Numbered from the stretch's first letter, positions 1 to 7,243 are shown. The stretch is 64,000 bases of DNA from Flavobacterium erciyesense (GCF_018069925.1 NZ_JAGPXB010000003.1:1-64000); one strand, 5' to 3'. Numbers and translations: made by a program. The notes: a model not told the origin generated them from the sequence alone.

Positions 1-25
1 ATGAGGCGGCGGGACGTTATGCCTC
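1..25 (+). repeat. Partial attC site (right arm only) at window edge
   Basis: The first bases are the right arm of an attC site (GGCGGCGGGACGTTATGCC). They match the right arms of the sites ending at 4764 and 5968. The presumed cut is after G16. The array therefore continues to the left of the window. Confidence 0.75.
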
Positions 26-50
26 AGTTTAGAAAGCCGAAAACATAAAA

Positions 51-542
51 ATGGAAAGAACAAATTTATTTGATAAAATATTAAAACATCTTTATGAAAA
101 TAAAGAGGATTATTGGAATTTAATACCGACATCTGAGCAATATTTCGGAATAACTGACGAAGATTTAATTGAATCAATTGTTGACGAAATGATTGAACGT
201 GAATGGGTCGACCAAAAGAATTATGATAAGTTTTCTGTAATAATAAAATATAATGGAAAACAAACATTTGAAAAGTATAAATCTTATTCATCTTTTTTAC
301 GTGATTTAAAAAAGTCAGAAAGTAAAGAGAAAGTCCAGAAAAACACTGATAGAATACTAAATAACATTAGTAGAATAAGTGCAATATTTTTAGGTGTGAG
401 TTCTTTCATATTAAGTTATAATAAATTTTTTATTGATGATGTAAAAATTGATAAGCAAAAAACAGAAATTGAAAACTTAAATAAAAAAATAGATTCAATT
501 TTAATAAAAAAACATAACAGAAAAATAAAAACGAAGGCATAA
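51..542 (+). CDS. Cassette 1 protein, unknown, single membrane segment
   Basis: This 163-residue protein is not recognised. Residues 1-100 are charged and mostly helical. A hydrophobic stretch near residues 107-125 could span the membrane, and the last 35 residues look like a lysine-rich coiled coil. The ATG at 51 lies 35 nt after the cassette border and follows an A-rich stretch typical of Bacteroidota starts. The TAA stop at 540-542 lies inside the TAAC core of the attC that follows, so the cassette has no 3' untranslated spacer. The gene is the only one in its cassette. Function cannot be stated. Whether it is expressed depends on a promoter in or upstream of the preceding site. Confidence 0.7.
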   Translation: MERTNLFDKILKHLYENKEDYWNLIPTSEQYFGITDEDLIESIVDEMIEREWVDQKNYDKFSVIIKYNGKQTFEKYKSYSSFLRDLKKSESKEKVQKNTDRILNNISRISAIFLGVSSFILSYNKFFIDDVKIDKQKTEIENLNKKIDSILIKKHNRKIKTKA

Positions 543-671
543 CAGTGGTTACAAGCCATGGCAATTTTATTGCTAAATTGATATTTGTTTTTCGCAAGAT
601 GTTTTATCTTGGTGGAAAATTTACGTTCACGAACTTTGCCACGAGCTTGTAGCCACAGGACGTTACCTGAT
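535..671 (+). repeat. attC site 1
   Basis: R'' is AGGCATAAC (535-543), the exact reverse complement of the cassette 1 start at 16-24. R' is CGTTACCTGAT with the cut after G662. The arms differ from the main attC family (left arm GTGGTTACAAGCC, right arm GAGCTTGTAGCCAC), but they pair with each other and the total length is the same. The centre contains TATCTTGG, a near match to the promoter -7 element. Confidence 0.8.
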
Positions 672-723
672 ATTTTAAAAACTGAAAATGACCAAAGAAC
701 AACAAAGAAATTAATCGACTTAT

Positions 724-1287
724 ATGTTAAAGAAACTCTCAATAGTTAGCTTTTTGATTCTATTCCTTCCTTTTTTTCAAACTTGTTCTGACAAAAATAT
801 TTCCAAAAACACAATGCTGAAAAACAGTCCATTATGGGAAGAGGTAAAAAACAATCCTAAAACTGAACTTAATGGAAAAGAATATAATTTAACTTTCGAA
901 GAATTAACTTTAAAAAAGAAAAAAGCAATTACAGATTTTGTTAAACTCAAAAAAGAAATAACACTGAATGGCTACCAAATAGGAAAATTATTCATTGAAG
1001 ATATTAAAACTCCTCAATGGCCATTAATGCCATTTTCGTTCTCTATTTTAATAAATATATTTTTAGTAATTTATTCATTTAAAGAAAAACCAAAAACAAT
1101 TTTAATTTTAGGTATGTTAAACATATTCTTATTAATAATCCCTCTAATAATGTTGTATTTCGGAAAGATATTTGAAGATATTGAACAACTAAAAATTGGG
1201 TATTATTTATTGATGTTTAATTTAACAATAATTATTTTTGAATCATATTCCCAAATGAAACCAAAAAAAACATCAGGTAACAGCTAG
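724..1287 (+). CDS. Cassette 2 putative lipoprotein with three membrane segments
   Basis: The 187-residue product starts with a lipoprotein-type signal: hydrophobic residues 5-18, then FFQTC with Cys21 as the likely lipidated residue. A charged region (25-95) follows, then three hydrophobic segments near residues 101-118, 125-145 and 158-176. I do not recognise the family. Translation runs into the attC site and ends at a TAG inside its left arm (1285-1287), so the last few residues are encoded by the recombination site. It is the only gene of cassette 2 (663-1400). The start follows the cassette border by 60 nt. Function is unknown; an envelope location is inferred from the signal and the segments. 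Confidence 0.7.
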   Translation: MLKKLSIVSFLILFLPFFQTCSDKNISKNTMLKNSPLWEEVKNNPKTELNGKEYNLTFEELTLKKKKAITDFVKLKKEITLNGYQIGKLFIEDIKTPQWPLMPFSFSILINIFLVIYSFKEKPKTILILGMLNIFLLIIPLIMLYFGKIFEDIEQLKIGYYLLMFNLTIIIFESYSQMKPKKTSGNS

Positions 1288-1409
1288 TAAGCAATAGTCG
1301 GGAATCAGGCTTAATGGGAAAATGGTTTTGTATTTGGAAAATTAGTGATAATCCGAAAATTTGTCTTTACTTAGCCCGACCATCGCCTACTAGCGGGACG
1401 TTAGCAGTA
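1272..1409 (+). repeat. attC site 2
   Basis: R'' ATCAGGTAAC (1272-1281) is the exact reverse complement of the cassette 2 start GTTACCTGAT (662-671). R' is GTTAGCAGTA with the cut after G1400. The arms (GCTAGTAAGCAATAGTCGGG on the left, CCCGACCATCGCCTACTAGC on the right) pair well and form a subtype distinct from sites 3, 4, 6 and 10. Confidence 0.85.
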
Positions 1410-1441
1410 ATGATTTTGACGCGCATCTTAAAAAAGTAATT

Positions 1442-1966
1442 ATGAATAAAAAAGCAAAAATATGGTTGTTAATTTTAAGCATAATTCTTGTTTCGACTTT
1501 CTTATTTTTCAAAATAAATCAGAGAATAAAAATAATAGAACTAACTTCAATTAATGTTGAAACGGAAAACGAAATTGACGTTGAAAAAGTAAAAATTTAT
1601 CAAGGTTATTATACAATAAACAGAGAAAATGACGCCGAAATTTTCAATGATAAGTCTGCGAAAATTGTATTTGACGGAAAATCTAATGGAAAAGCAAAAA
1701 CTGAATACGGAGAAAATGATTTTTTGCTAATTTATGACAATAAATATTACTTTCAATTCAGACAATTTTGCACAAACGACAATGATTTTTATAAATACAA
1801 TCTCAAACTTTTAAAAAAGAGAAATAAATTATACTTAAAAGCAGAAATAAGTAGCGGAATGAAATTTGAAAAACCACTAAACTTAATAAGCGAAGCCGAA
1901 AAATTGAGATGCAACGGAAAAATAGATGACGAAAAAGGATTGTATAACGGAATTGAACTTAAATAA
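1442..1966 (+). CDS. Cassette 3 membrane-anchored protein, unknown
   Basis: The 174-residue protein has one N-terminal hydrophobic segment (about residues 8-24) after a lysine-rich start, so it is probably anchored in the inner membrane with the rest outside the cytoplasm, or secreted. The remainder is rich in Lys, Asn, Asp and Tyr and contains two cysteines (in QFCTND and LRCNGK). No family is recognised. The ATG at 1442 follows an A-rich stretch 42 nt after the cassette border. The TAA stop precedes attC site 3 by 8 nt. It is the sole gene of cassette 3. Function cannot be assigned. Confidence 0.7.
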   Translation: MNKKAKIWLLILSIILVSTFLFFKINQRIKIIELTSINVETENEIDVEKVKIYQGYYTINRENDAEIFNDKSAKIVFDGKSNGKAKTEYGENDFLLIYDNKYYFQFRQFCTNDNDFYKYNLKLLKKRNKLYLKAEISSGMKFEKPLNLISEAEKLRCNGKIDDEKGLYNGIELK

Positions 1967-1974
1967 AATATCAC

Positions 1975-2112
1975 TACTGCTAACAGGCGTTTGGCAAGAT
2001 TGCGAATTTTGTAGTAAATTCACGTTTTCATTTCGCAAGAAATTTTATCTTTAACAGAAAATAATCAGTTCCGAAGTTCGCAACCTCGCCAAGCGCCGGA
2101 ACGTTAGCGGTA
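1975..2112 (+). repeat. attC site 3 (main subfamily)
   Basis: R'' TACTGCTAAC (1975-1984) exactly complements the cassette 3 start at 1400-1409. The left arm GGCGTTTGGCAAGATTGCGAA pairs with the right arm TTCGCAACCTCGCCAAGCGCC. The cut is after G2103. The centre holds TATCTTTA (2045-2052), one base away from the Bacteroidota -7 element. It is nearly identical to sites 4, 6 and 10. Confidence 0.9.
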
Positions 2113-2133
2113 ATTACATCAAACATTCGTACT

Positions 2134-2766
2134 ATGAAACAACTTATTTATTTAACATTATTAATTCCCTTTATATCTTTTGCACAGCGAAACTATCTCG
2201 ATGAAGGTAATAAACTACTAAGCCAAAATAAAAATATGGAGGCGGAGGAAATCTTTAAAGAAGCGCTAAATTCAGAAAAAGATAATTTAATTTACCGCAC
2301 TCAACTTGGATTATCTCTAATAAATCAGGGGGAATATATCAAAGCTGAAAAACAGCTTGAAAAAGTCTTGGCTAAAGATCCGAGTAACACTGCCGCACTT
2401 TGGTATTCAGGAATTAACAATTTTCAAAATGCAAAAAACTTTAGAAAAGCGGTTATCTATTTCGAAAAAGCTTATCCTTTCATTCCTAAAACCTCACCAC
2501 AGTTTTTTGCTGTCAATTTTTTTATTGGAAAATCATATAGAAACTTGTTGTATACTGAAGGTTTAACTTACGAAGAAACAAGTCGAATGCTCGAAACTTC
2601 AAATGAATATGTAAGACTTCAACCTAACGCAAGCGATACGGATCAATTTATTTCTTTTATAAAATATGTTGAAGAAAATCGATTTCCACCAAATGTAAAA
2701 AAGTGGAGAGTCGTAAATGAAAACAATGCGGACGAATTAATAAATAAAGAATTGGAACGTAAGTAA
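2134..2766 (+). CDS. Cassette 4 secreted TPR-repeat protein
   Basis: This 210-residue protein has a signal peptide (residues 1-17, cleavage after SFA in FISFAQ). Tetratricopeptide repeats follow from about residue 20 to 130; the pattern of small and aromatic residues is clearest at about 21-53, 55-86 and 89-121. TPR arrays mediate protein-protein contacts; no enzymatic motif is present. The C-terminal 60 residues resemble the tail of Flavobacteria TPR proteins with a YVRLQP segment. It is the only gene in cassette 4 (2104-2896), with the ATG 30 nt after the border and the stop 1 nt before R''. A periplasmic location is inferred from the signal peptide. The partner is unknown. Confidence 0.8.
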   Translation: MKQLIYLTLLIPFISFAQRNYLDEGNKLLSQNKNMEAEEIFKEALNSEKDNLIYRTQLGLSLINQGEYIKAEKQLEKVLAKDPSNTAALWYSGINNFQNAKNFRKAVIYFEKAYPFIPKTSPQFFAVNFFIGKSYRNLLYTEGLTYEETSRMLETSNEYVRLQPNASDTDQFISFIKYVEENRFPPNVKKWRVVNENNADELINKELERK

Positions 2767-2767
2767 C

Positions 2768-2905
2768 TACCGCTAACAGGCGTTTGGCAAGATTGCGAAT
2801 TTTGTAGTTAATTCACGTTTACATTTCGCAAGAAATTTTATCTTTGATAGAAAATAATCGGTTCCGAAGTTCGCAACCTCGCCAAGCGCCGGAACGTTGG
2901 CGGTA
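2768..2905 (+). repeat. attC site 4 (main subfamily)
   Basis: R'' TACCGCTAAC (2768-2777) exactly complements the cassette 4 start at 2103-2112. R' is GTTGGCGGTA with the cut after G2896. The arms are as in site 3. The core differs (GTTG rather than GTTA), and the same change appears at the far end of cassette 5 (CAAC), as expected for co-inherited halves. Confidence 0.9.
2839..2846 (+). promoter_or_regulatory. -7 element TATCTTTG inside attC 4
   Basis: This is a perfect match to the Bacteroidota TAnnTTTG -7 element. It ends 50 nt before the recombination G and points toward the cassette 5 gene. There is no exact -33 TTG at normal spacing, only TTT (2818-2820). Confidence 0.45.
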
Positions 2906-3313
2906 ATGCAAAACAGAAAAATGGAAAACGAGAAAATATCAGTGGAAAATGGAAAGTGGTATATCGCTGAAATAATTGAAAAGTGTGAACCCGTAAACCG
3001 AAATGAAGCACAAGAATTACGTAGAGTTAAAACTTGGGGAAACTTCCATATAATTAAAGCCGAAACTCCAAAAAAAGCATATGATAAAGCTGTTAAAATT
3101 GGAAAAGAAGCAGAATATAAATTCACAAACTCTGACAATTTAGAAATGGAATGGATTTTTATTGGAATAGGAAATCTTATACCAATTTATGAAGATATTG
3201 AAGATGGAAGTGAAATAATGTGGGAGAATTATGGAGATATTAGTAACAGAAGAGCGATGAAATTTCCAATCAGTGAAGAAAAACTTTTAGCAGAATTAAA
3301 AGAAAAGAAGTAA
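2906..3313 (+). CDS. Cassette 5 DUF4288-family protein
   Basis: The 135-residue product resembles DUF4288 proteins: an N-terminal WYIAEIIEKCEP strand segment (about residue 18) followed by a FHIIKAETPKKAYDKAVKIG segment in which a helix follows a strand. DUF4288 has no assigned biochemical role; the proteins are small and cytoplasmic. Two starts are possible, ATG 2906 (directly after the recombination core) and ATG 2921 after an A-rich stretch; 2921 has the better context, and the longer form is given here. Any start further upstream would lie in the attC. It is the only gene of cassette 5. Confidence 0.7.
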   Translation: MQNRKMENEKISVENGKWYIAEIIEKCEPVNRNEAQELRRVKTWGNFHIIKAETPKKAYDKAVKIGKEAEYKFTNSDNLEMEWIFIGIGNLIPIYEDIEDGSEIMWENYGDISNRRAMKFPISEEKLLAELKEKK

Positions 3314-3334
3314 AAACATTGTAAATAAATGCAC

Positions 3335-3473
3335 TACCGCCAACAGCCGTTACACGAGATTTGGGCATTAGGCTGAATTTAAAGATGGTTTTGTACTTGG
3401 GAAATTTGTGTTTAACCGAAAAACCTCGCATCTTTAATCCCAAACCTCGTGTAGCGCCAGAACGTTGTGTGCT
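3335..3473 (+). repeat. attC site 5
   Basis: R'' TACCGCCAAC (3335-3344) exactly complements the cassette 5 start at 2896-2905. R' is GTTGTGTGCT with the cut after G3464. It belongs to a divergent subtype: the left arm GCCGTTACACGAGATTTGGG pairs with CCCAAACCTCGTGTAGCGCC. Confidence 0.85.
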
Positions 3474-3553
3474 ATAATTGCGCTGAACGTAAACTACATG
3501 AAAAAAATCAAAATTTATTTGCTAATTGTTAACTTTTAAGATAACTTTGTCAA

Positions 3554-3892
3554 ATGAGTAGAGAAATTATATTTTACGAAAATCATTTTATTGAGTTTTA
3601 CCAAAGTCAAGATGAAAAGGTAAAAGAAAAAATGAAATACGTTCTTGAATTAATAAAACAAGTTGAGAAAGTTCCGGAAAAATTTTTAAAACATTTGACA
3701 GGAACAAACGGACTTTATGAAATAAGAATTGAATATCAGTCAAATATTTATAGAATATTTTGTTGCTTTGATAAAGGGAAATTGGTTGTGCTTTTTAATG
3801 TTTTTCAGAAAAAATCTCAAAAGACACCAAAAAATGAATTAGAAAAAGCATTGAATTTAATGAACGAGTATTTTCAACAAAAAAACATTTAA
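3554..3892 (+). CDS. higB: Cassette 6 HigB/RelE-type toxin
   Basis: The 112-residue protein matches the phage Gp49-like / HigB branch of the RelE-ParE toxins: GLYEIRIEYQSNIYRIFCCF (about residues 53-72) is the typical core strand pair, followed by LFNVFQKKSQKTPKNELEKA. Family members are mRNA interferases that cut mRNA on the ribosome. The toxin gene comes first and the antitoxin starts 1 nt after its stop, the usual higBA order. A 90-nt leader separates it from the cassette border and contains TAACTTTTAAG / AACTTTG sequence that may include the operon's own promoter. Within integron arrays such pairs are known to stabilise the array. The family is seen; the exact subfamily is inferred. Confidence 0.88.
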   Translation: MSREIIFYENHFIEFYQSQDEKVKEKMKYVLELIKQVEKVPEKFLKHLTGTNGLYEIRIEYQSNIYRIFCCFDKGKLVVLFNVFQKKSQKTPKNELEKALNLMNEYFQQKNI

Positions 3893-3893
3893 A

Positions 3894-4193
3894 ATGAAAG
3901 ATTATAAAAACATAAAAAATTTCGACCAACTTATTGAAGTTGAACACGGAAAAATCGGAACAGAAAGTAGAAATAGCTACGAAGAAAAATCACAGATGTT
4001 CATCATAAGTGAAATGCTTAAAGACGCTCGAAAAGAAGCTAAAATAACTCAAGAGCAATTGGCTGAAAGAACTGGAACAAAAAAAAGTTACATTTCGAGA
4101 ATTGAAAACGGAAGAGGAAATATTCAACTTTCAACATTAATAAGAATCTTTGAAATTGGATTAAATAAAAGAATTGGGTTAACCTTTTTGTAA
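3894..4193 (+). CDS. higA: Cassette 6 XRE-family antitoxin
   Basis: This 99-residue protein has a Cro/C1-type helix-turn-helix in its C-terminal half (about residues 42-95): ARKEAKITQEQLAERTGTKK and then the recognition region SYISRIENGRGNIQLSTL. The N-terminal 40 residues (with YEEKSQMF) are the usual toxin-binding arm of HigA-type antitoxins. It follows the toxin gene by 1 nt and so is translationally coupled. It would neutralise the toxin and repress the pair's promoter. The last residues LTFL end at TAA, 14 nt before attC site 6. Confidence 0.88.
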   Translation: MKDYKNIKNFDQLIEVEHGKIGTESRNSYEEKSQMFIISEMLKDARKEAKITQEQLAERTGTKKSYISRIENGRGNIQLSTLIRIFEIGLNKRIGLTFL

Positions 4194-4207
4194 GTAAATA
4201 ATATTAC

Positions 4208-4345
4208 AGCACACAACAGGCGTTTGGCAAGATTGCGAATTTTGTAGTAAATACAGGTTTATTTCTCGCAAGAAATTTTATCTTTGATAGAAAATAAACA
4301 GTTCCGAAGTTCGCAACCTCGCCAAGCGCCGGAACGTTATATGCC
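4208..4345 (+). repeat. attC site 6 (main subfamily)
   Basis: R'' AGCACACAAC (4208-4217) exactly complements the cassette 6 start at 3464-3473. R' is GTTATATGCC with the cut after G4336. The arms are identical to sites 3 and 4. Confidence 0.9.
4279..4286 (+). promoter_or_regulatory. -7 element TATCTTTG inside attC 6
   Basis: A perfect TAnnTTTG element ends 50 nt before the recombination G, at the same place as in site 4. It would drive transcription into the geneless cassette 7. Confidence 0.4.
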
Positions 4346-4635
4346 ACTTATCTGCAACAGAAAAGATAAATTCGTAGAACATCGCTTCTACTCTACTTTT
4401 CGACTTAAAAACGCAACGGAATAATTTTGAAAAGCAGAAACTGAAAAGCAGAAACTGAAAAATAGAACCGAAAAACAGAACCGAAAAGCAGAAACCGAAA
4501 AGTGGAATCTGAAAAATGAAACTTGAAATCAGAAACCGAAAAGTGGAATCTGAAAAGTGGAATCTGAAAAGTGGAATCTGAAAAGTGGAATCTGAAAAGT
4601 GGAATCTGAAAATTGATCAAGAAAAAAATTTAAGC
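4337..4635 (+). repeat. Cassette 7: geneless cassette of 14-bp tandem repeats
   Basis: After about 90 nt of unique sequence the cassette consists of 14-bp units of the type GAAAAGCAGAAACT, GAAAAACAGAACC(G) and GAAAAGTGGAATCT (about 4429-4615), the last repeated five times without change. The + strand is strongly purine-rich. No + strand reading frame exists. The minus strand is open only because the unit lacks stops when read in reverse. Both ends (GTTATATGCC and GGCATATAAC) match, so it is an intact cassette. It shares its first 90 nt with cassette 9 and its last 35 nt with cassette 12. Confidence 0.85.
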
Positions 4636-4773
4636 GGCATATAACAGCCGTCTCAAGCCATTGCGAATTTTCTCCTAAATTGACGCTTTCGTTCCGCAAG
4701 TTTATTTATATTTGGTGGAAAATAATCGGGTCCGAAGTTCGCAACGGCATGAGGCGGCGAAACGTTATAGGCT
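4636..4773 (+). repeat. attC site 7 (second subfamily)
   Basis: R'' GGCATATAAC (4636-4645) exactly complements the cassette 7 start. The left arm GCCGTCTCAAGCCATTGCGAA pairs with the right arm TTCGCAACGGCATGAGGCGGC. The cut is after G4764. Confidence 0.9.
4707..4714 (+). promoter_or_regulatory. -7 element TATATTTG inside attC 7
   Basis: A perfect TAnnTTTG match ends 50 nt before the recombination G and lies 89 nt upstream of the acetyltransferase start. A TTG at 4680-4682 is 24 nt upstream, slightly long for a -33 partner. Confidence 0.45.
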
Positions 4774-4802
4774 ATGTTGCGGACGACCTCAAACAGAAAT
4801 TT

Positions 4803-5309
4803 ATGTATAGGCAAATTGAAACAGAACGACTTTTAATAAGACCGATAAATATTACTGATACGAGTTTTATCCTTGACTTGTTAAACTCAGATGGTTGGTT
4901 GCAGTTTATAGGTGACAGAAAAGTTAAAAACGTTGTAGACACTGAAAAATATATTCAAAACATTCTCGACAACGAGAAATTCTATTACAGTGTCTTTGAG
5001 CTTAAAGAAAGCAAACAAAAAGTTGGTATTATAACGTTTCTTTATCGAGACAACCAACAATTTCCCGACATTGGATTTGCAATGCTACCAGAATTTGACA
5101 AAAAAGGTTACGCAATTGAAGCAACTAAGAAATATTTAGAAGAAATTGCAAATGAGAAAAAAGTAAATAAAGTCATTGCGATAACTCTACCAGACAACTC
5201 AAAATCAATAAGACTTATAGAACGACTTGGACTTAAGTACGAGGACGAAATCCAAGACAACTCAAAAATTTTATATTTATATTCGCGGACACTTTTTTAC
5301 AATGAATAG
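4803..5309 (+). CDS. Cassette 8 GNAT-family N-acetyltransferase
   Basis: The 168-residue protein is a RimJ/RimL-like acetyltransferase: the N-terminal TERLLIRPINITDTSFIL start of the fold, DIGFAMLPEFDKKGYAIEAT (about residues 84-103) for the acetyl-CoA pyrophosphate-binding loop, and the C-terminal ITLPDNSKSIRLIERLGL motif. These enzymes transfer an acetyl group from acetyl-CoA to an amine; the substrate is not predictable. The start at ATG 4803 gives the normal domain boundary; upstream in-frame codons are in the attC. GNAT proteins are common integron cargo. The stop precedes attC site 8 by 15 nt. Confidence 0.85.
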   Translation: MYRQIETERLLIRPINITDTSFILDLLNSDGWLQFIGDRKVKNVVDTEKYIQNILDNEKFYYSVFELKESKQKVGIITFLYRDNQQFPDIGFAMLPEFDKKGYAIEATKKYLEEIANEKKVNKVIAITLPDNSKSIRLIERLGLKYEDEIQDNSKILYLYSRTLFYNE

Positions 5310-5324
5310 AAAGACAAGAAACAC

Positions 5325-5462
5325 AGCCTATAACAGCACATTGGCAATAGGCGGGGTTTCGTCTCCGTATGACAGTTTTGTGGTAGCCGAAAGTTCAGGT
5401 CTCCGAACAAACTTCTGCGGTGGAAAGCCCGCCCATCGCCAAGCGGCAAAACGTTATATGCC
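5325..5462 (+). repeat. attC site 8
   Basis: R'' AGCCTATAAC (5325-5334) exactly complements the cassette 8 start at 4764-4773. R' is GTTATATGCC with the cut after G5453. It is a divergent subtype: the left arm GCACATTGGCAATAGGCGGG pairs with CCCGCCCATCGCCAAGCGGC. Confidence 0.85.
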
Positions 5463-5839
5463 ACTTATCTCCAGCAGAAAACATAAATTAGTCGAAAATC
5501 ACTTCTACCCTACTTTTCGACTTTTAAACGTACAGGAATAATTTTGAAAAGCAGAAACTGAAAAGCAGAAACTGAAAAGCAGAAACTGAAAAGCAGAAAC
5601 TGAAAAACAGAAACCGAAAAGTGGAAATCGAAAAGTGGAAATCGAAAAGTGGAAATCGAAAAGTGGGAATCGAAAAGTGGAAATCGAAAAGTGAAAACTG
5701 AAAAACGAAACTTGAAAGCAGAAACCGAAAAGCAGAAACTGAAAAGCAGAAACTGAAAAGCAGAAACCGAAAAGTGGAAACCGAAAAGCGAAACTTGAAA
5801 AGCAAAATCTTAAAAATAGAAACTTTAAAATATTCAACC
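5454..5839 (+). repeat. Cassette 9: geneless tandem-repeat cassette with mismatched ends
   Basis: The first 90 nt are a diverged copy of the cassette 7 start. About 260 bp of 14-bp units follow (GAAAAGCAGAAACT, GAAAAGTGGAAATC and variants, about 5544-5803). The cassette starts GTTATATGCC but its end reads GCCCTATAAC, which does not complement it. The end complements the start of cassette 12 instead. No + strand gene is visible; the minus-strand frames are open because the unit has no reverse-strand stops. Confidence 0.85.
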
Positions 5840-5977
5840 GCCCTATAACAGCCGTCTCAAGCCATTGCGAATTTTCTCCTAAATTGACGCTTTAGTTTCG
5901 CAAGTTTATTTATATTTGGTGGAAAATAATCGGGTCCGAACTTCGCAACGGCATGAGGCGTCGGGACGTTAGCAAAT
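5840..5977 (+). repeat. attC site 9 (second subfamily)
   Basis: The arms are as in site 7. R'' is GCCCTATAAC and R' is GTTAGCAAAT, with the cut after G5968. R'' fails to match the start of its own cassette and fits cassette 12 in 10 of 10 bases. Confidence 0.9.
5911..5918 (+). promoter_or_regulatory. -7 element TATATTTG inside attC 9
   Basis: A perfect TAnnTTTG match ends 50 nt before the recombination G and lies 85 nt upstream of the serine hydrolase start. A TTG at 5884-5886 is 24 nt upstream. Confidence 0.45.
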
Positions 5978-6002
5978 ATTATATTACCAAGAAACTTTAC
6001 AA

Positions 6003-7070
6003 ATGAAAATAATATCTAAAATCGCAATCATAATTACTTTACTTTTGGGCGCAAAAGGAATAAGCCAAACGAATCAAGAATTACTTAGGCAAATTGATTC
6101 GTTATTAACGAATAATAACCAAAATAACACCATAAATGGTAATGTATTAGTTATTCAAAATAGTGAAGTTTTATATGAAAAATCATTTGGTTTTGCGGAA
6201 CCAAATCGAAAAATAAAATTGAATAAAGAATCTAAATTTTTAATCGGTTCAATTTACAAAGAGTTTCCAGCTGTAGCAATAATGCAATTAAGCGAAAAAG
6301 GGTTAATCAACGTAGAAGACAATATCGACAAATATATTCCTGGATTGCCTTCGTGGTCTAAAGATATATCAATAAAATATTTACTGCAATATTCAGCTGG
6401 GCTACCAGATATTCAAACCAAAAAATATCCACAAGATAAAATTATCACCACTAAAGATATTTTTAATGATCTTTTAAATATTCCAAACTTAATTTATAAA
6501 CCTGGAACTGATTATTTGTACACCAATTATAGTCCCCTTTTACTAATGAAAATTGTTGAAAATGTAAGTGGCAAAACATTTAATGAATACTCGAAAATTT
6601 TCCTTTTTAACTCCGAAAATATTAACATAAAAACACAATATCCATATATAGAAAAGGACAATTTAGCAGTATCATTTAATAATGAATTTGTTCCTGACAA
6701 TTTTAAATTAGAAATTCCATTTTTGTTTGTTAGTAATTCTTATGGTTTGTACGATTGGTTTAAGAGAATTGATGAAAATTCTTTAATAAGTGAAAAATCA
6801 AAATTATTTCTCGGTAAAACTGCAAATATTTTATCCGATAAATCCATGCAAAGTCCTTTTGGAAAACTATATACTACAAAACAAATAACATCTAGAGAAA
6901 TTTCAGTTACAGAACATACTCACGATGGAAGTTTTGGAAATTTTAAATGTATTGCAAGAAGGTTTAATTTGGAAAATATTACTATAATAATCTTGACTAA
7001 TCAGAATACGAATAATGTTTACGAAATATCAGAGGCAATTTACAATTTAGTAATTAAAAAGACAAAATAA
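6003..7070 (+). CDS. Cassette 10 secreted serine hydrolase (beta-lactamase/PBP fold)
   Basis: The 355-residue protein begins with a signal peptide (about residues 1-21). It carries the three active-site motifs of the class C beta-lactamase / DD-peptidase superfamily: SIYK at residues 83-86 (nucleophile Ser83 and Lys86), YTN at 173-175, and HDG at 307-309 in place of KTG. The family includes esterases, D-amino-acid peptidases and beta-lactamases, so the substrate is open; an HxG third box is more common in esterase or peptidase members than in true AmpC. At 1235 bp this is the longest cassette. The stop precedes R'' by 4 nt. Resistance activity should not be assumed. Confidence 0.85.
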   Translation: MKIISKIAIIITLLLGAKGISQTNQELLRQIDSLLTNNNQNNTINGNVLVIQNSEVLYEKSFGFAEPNRKIKLNKESKFLIGSIYKEFPAVAIMQLSEKGLINVEDNIDKYIPGLPSWSKDISIKYLLQYSAGLPDIQTKKYPQDKIITTKDIFNDLLNIPNLIYKPGTDYLYTNYSPLLLMKIVENVSGKTFNEYSKIFLFNSENINIKTQYPYIEKDNLAVSFNNEFVPDNFKLEIPFLFVSNSYGLYDWFKRIDENSLISEKSKLFLGKTANILSDKSMQSPFGKLYTTKQITSREISVTEHTHDGSFGNFKCIARRFNLENITIIILTNQNTNNVYEISEAIYNLVIKKTK

Positions 7071-7074
7071 TAAC

Positions 7075-7212
7075 ATTTGCTAACAGGCGTTTGGCAAGAT
7101 TGCGAATTTTGTAGTAAATTCACGTTTATTTCACGCAAGAAATTTTATCTTTAACAGAAAATAATCGGTTCCGAAGTTCGCAACCTCGCCAAGTGCCGGA
7201 ACGTTAGCGATT
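7075..7212 (+). repeat. attC site 10 (main subfamily)
   Basis: R'' ATTTGCTAAC (7075-7084) exactly complements the cassette 10 start at 5968-5977. R' is GTTAGCGATT with the cut after G7203. The centre holds TATCTTTA (7145-7152), one base off the -7 consensus. Confidence 0.9.
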
Positions 7213-7243
7213 ATTGCTGAGGACCAAAATTAAACTGAAGAAG

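Noticed and set aside
4680-4802. Upstream extension of the acetyltransferase gene into attC site 7
   Set aside because: The extra 41 codons are attC sequence; the domain begins normally at ATG 4803.
5227-5541. 104-codon frame overlapping the acetyltransferase gene end and attC site 8
   Set aside because: It runs through a recombination site in a different frame and has no protein-like features.
6003-7070. Calling the cassette 10 enzyme a beta-lactamase resistance gene
   Set aside because: It has the fold motifs, but HDG replaces KTG and many family members are esterases or peptidases; resistance cannot be inferred.
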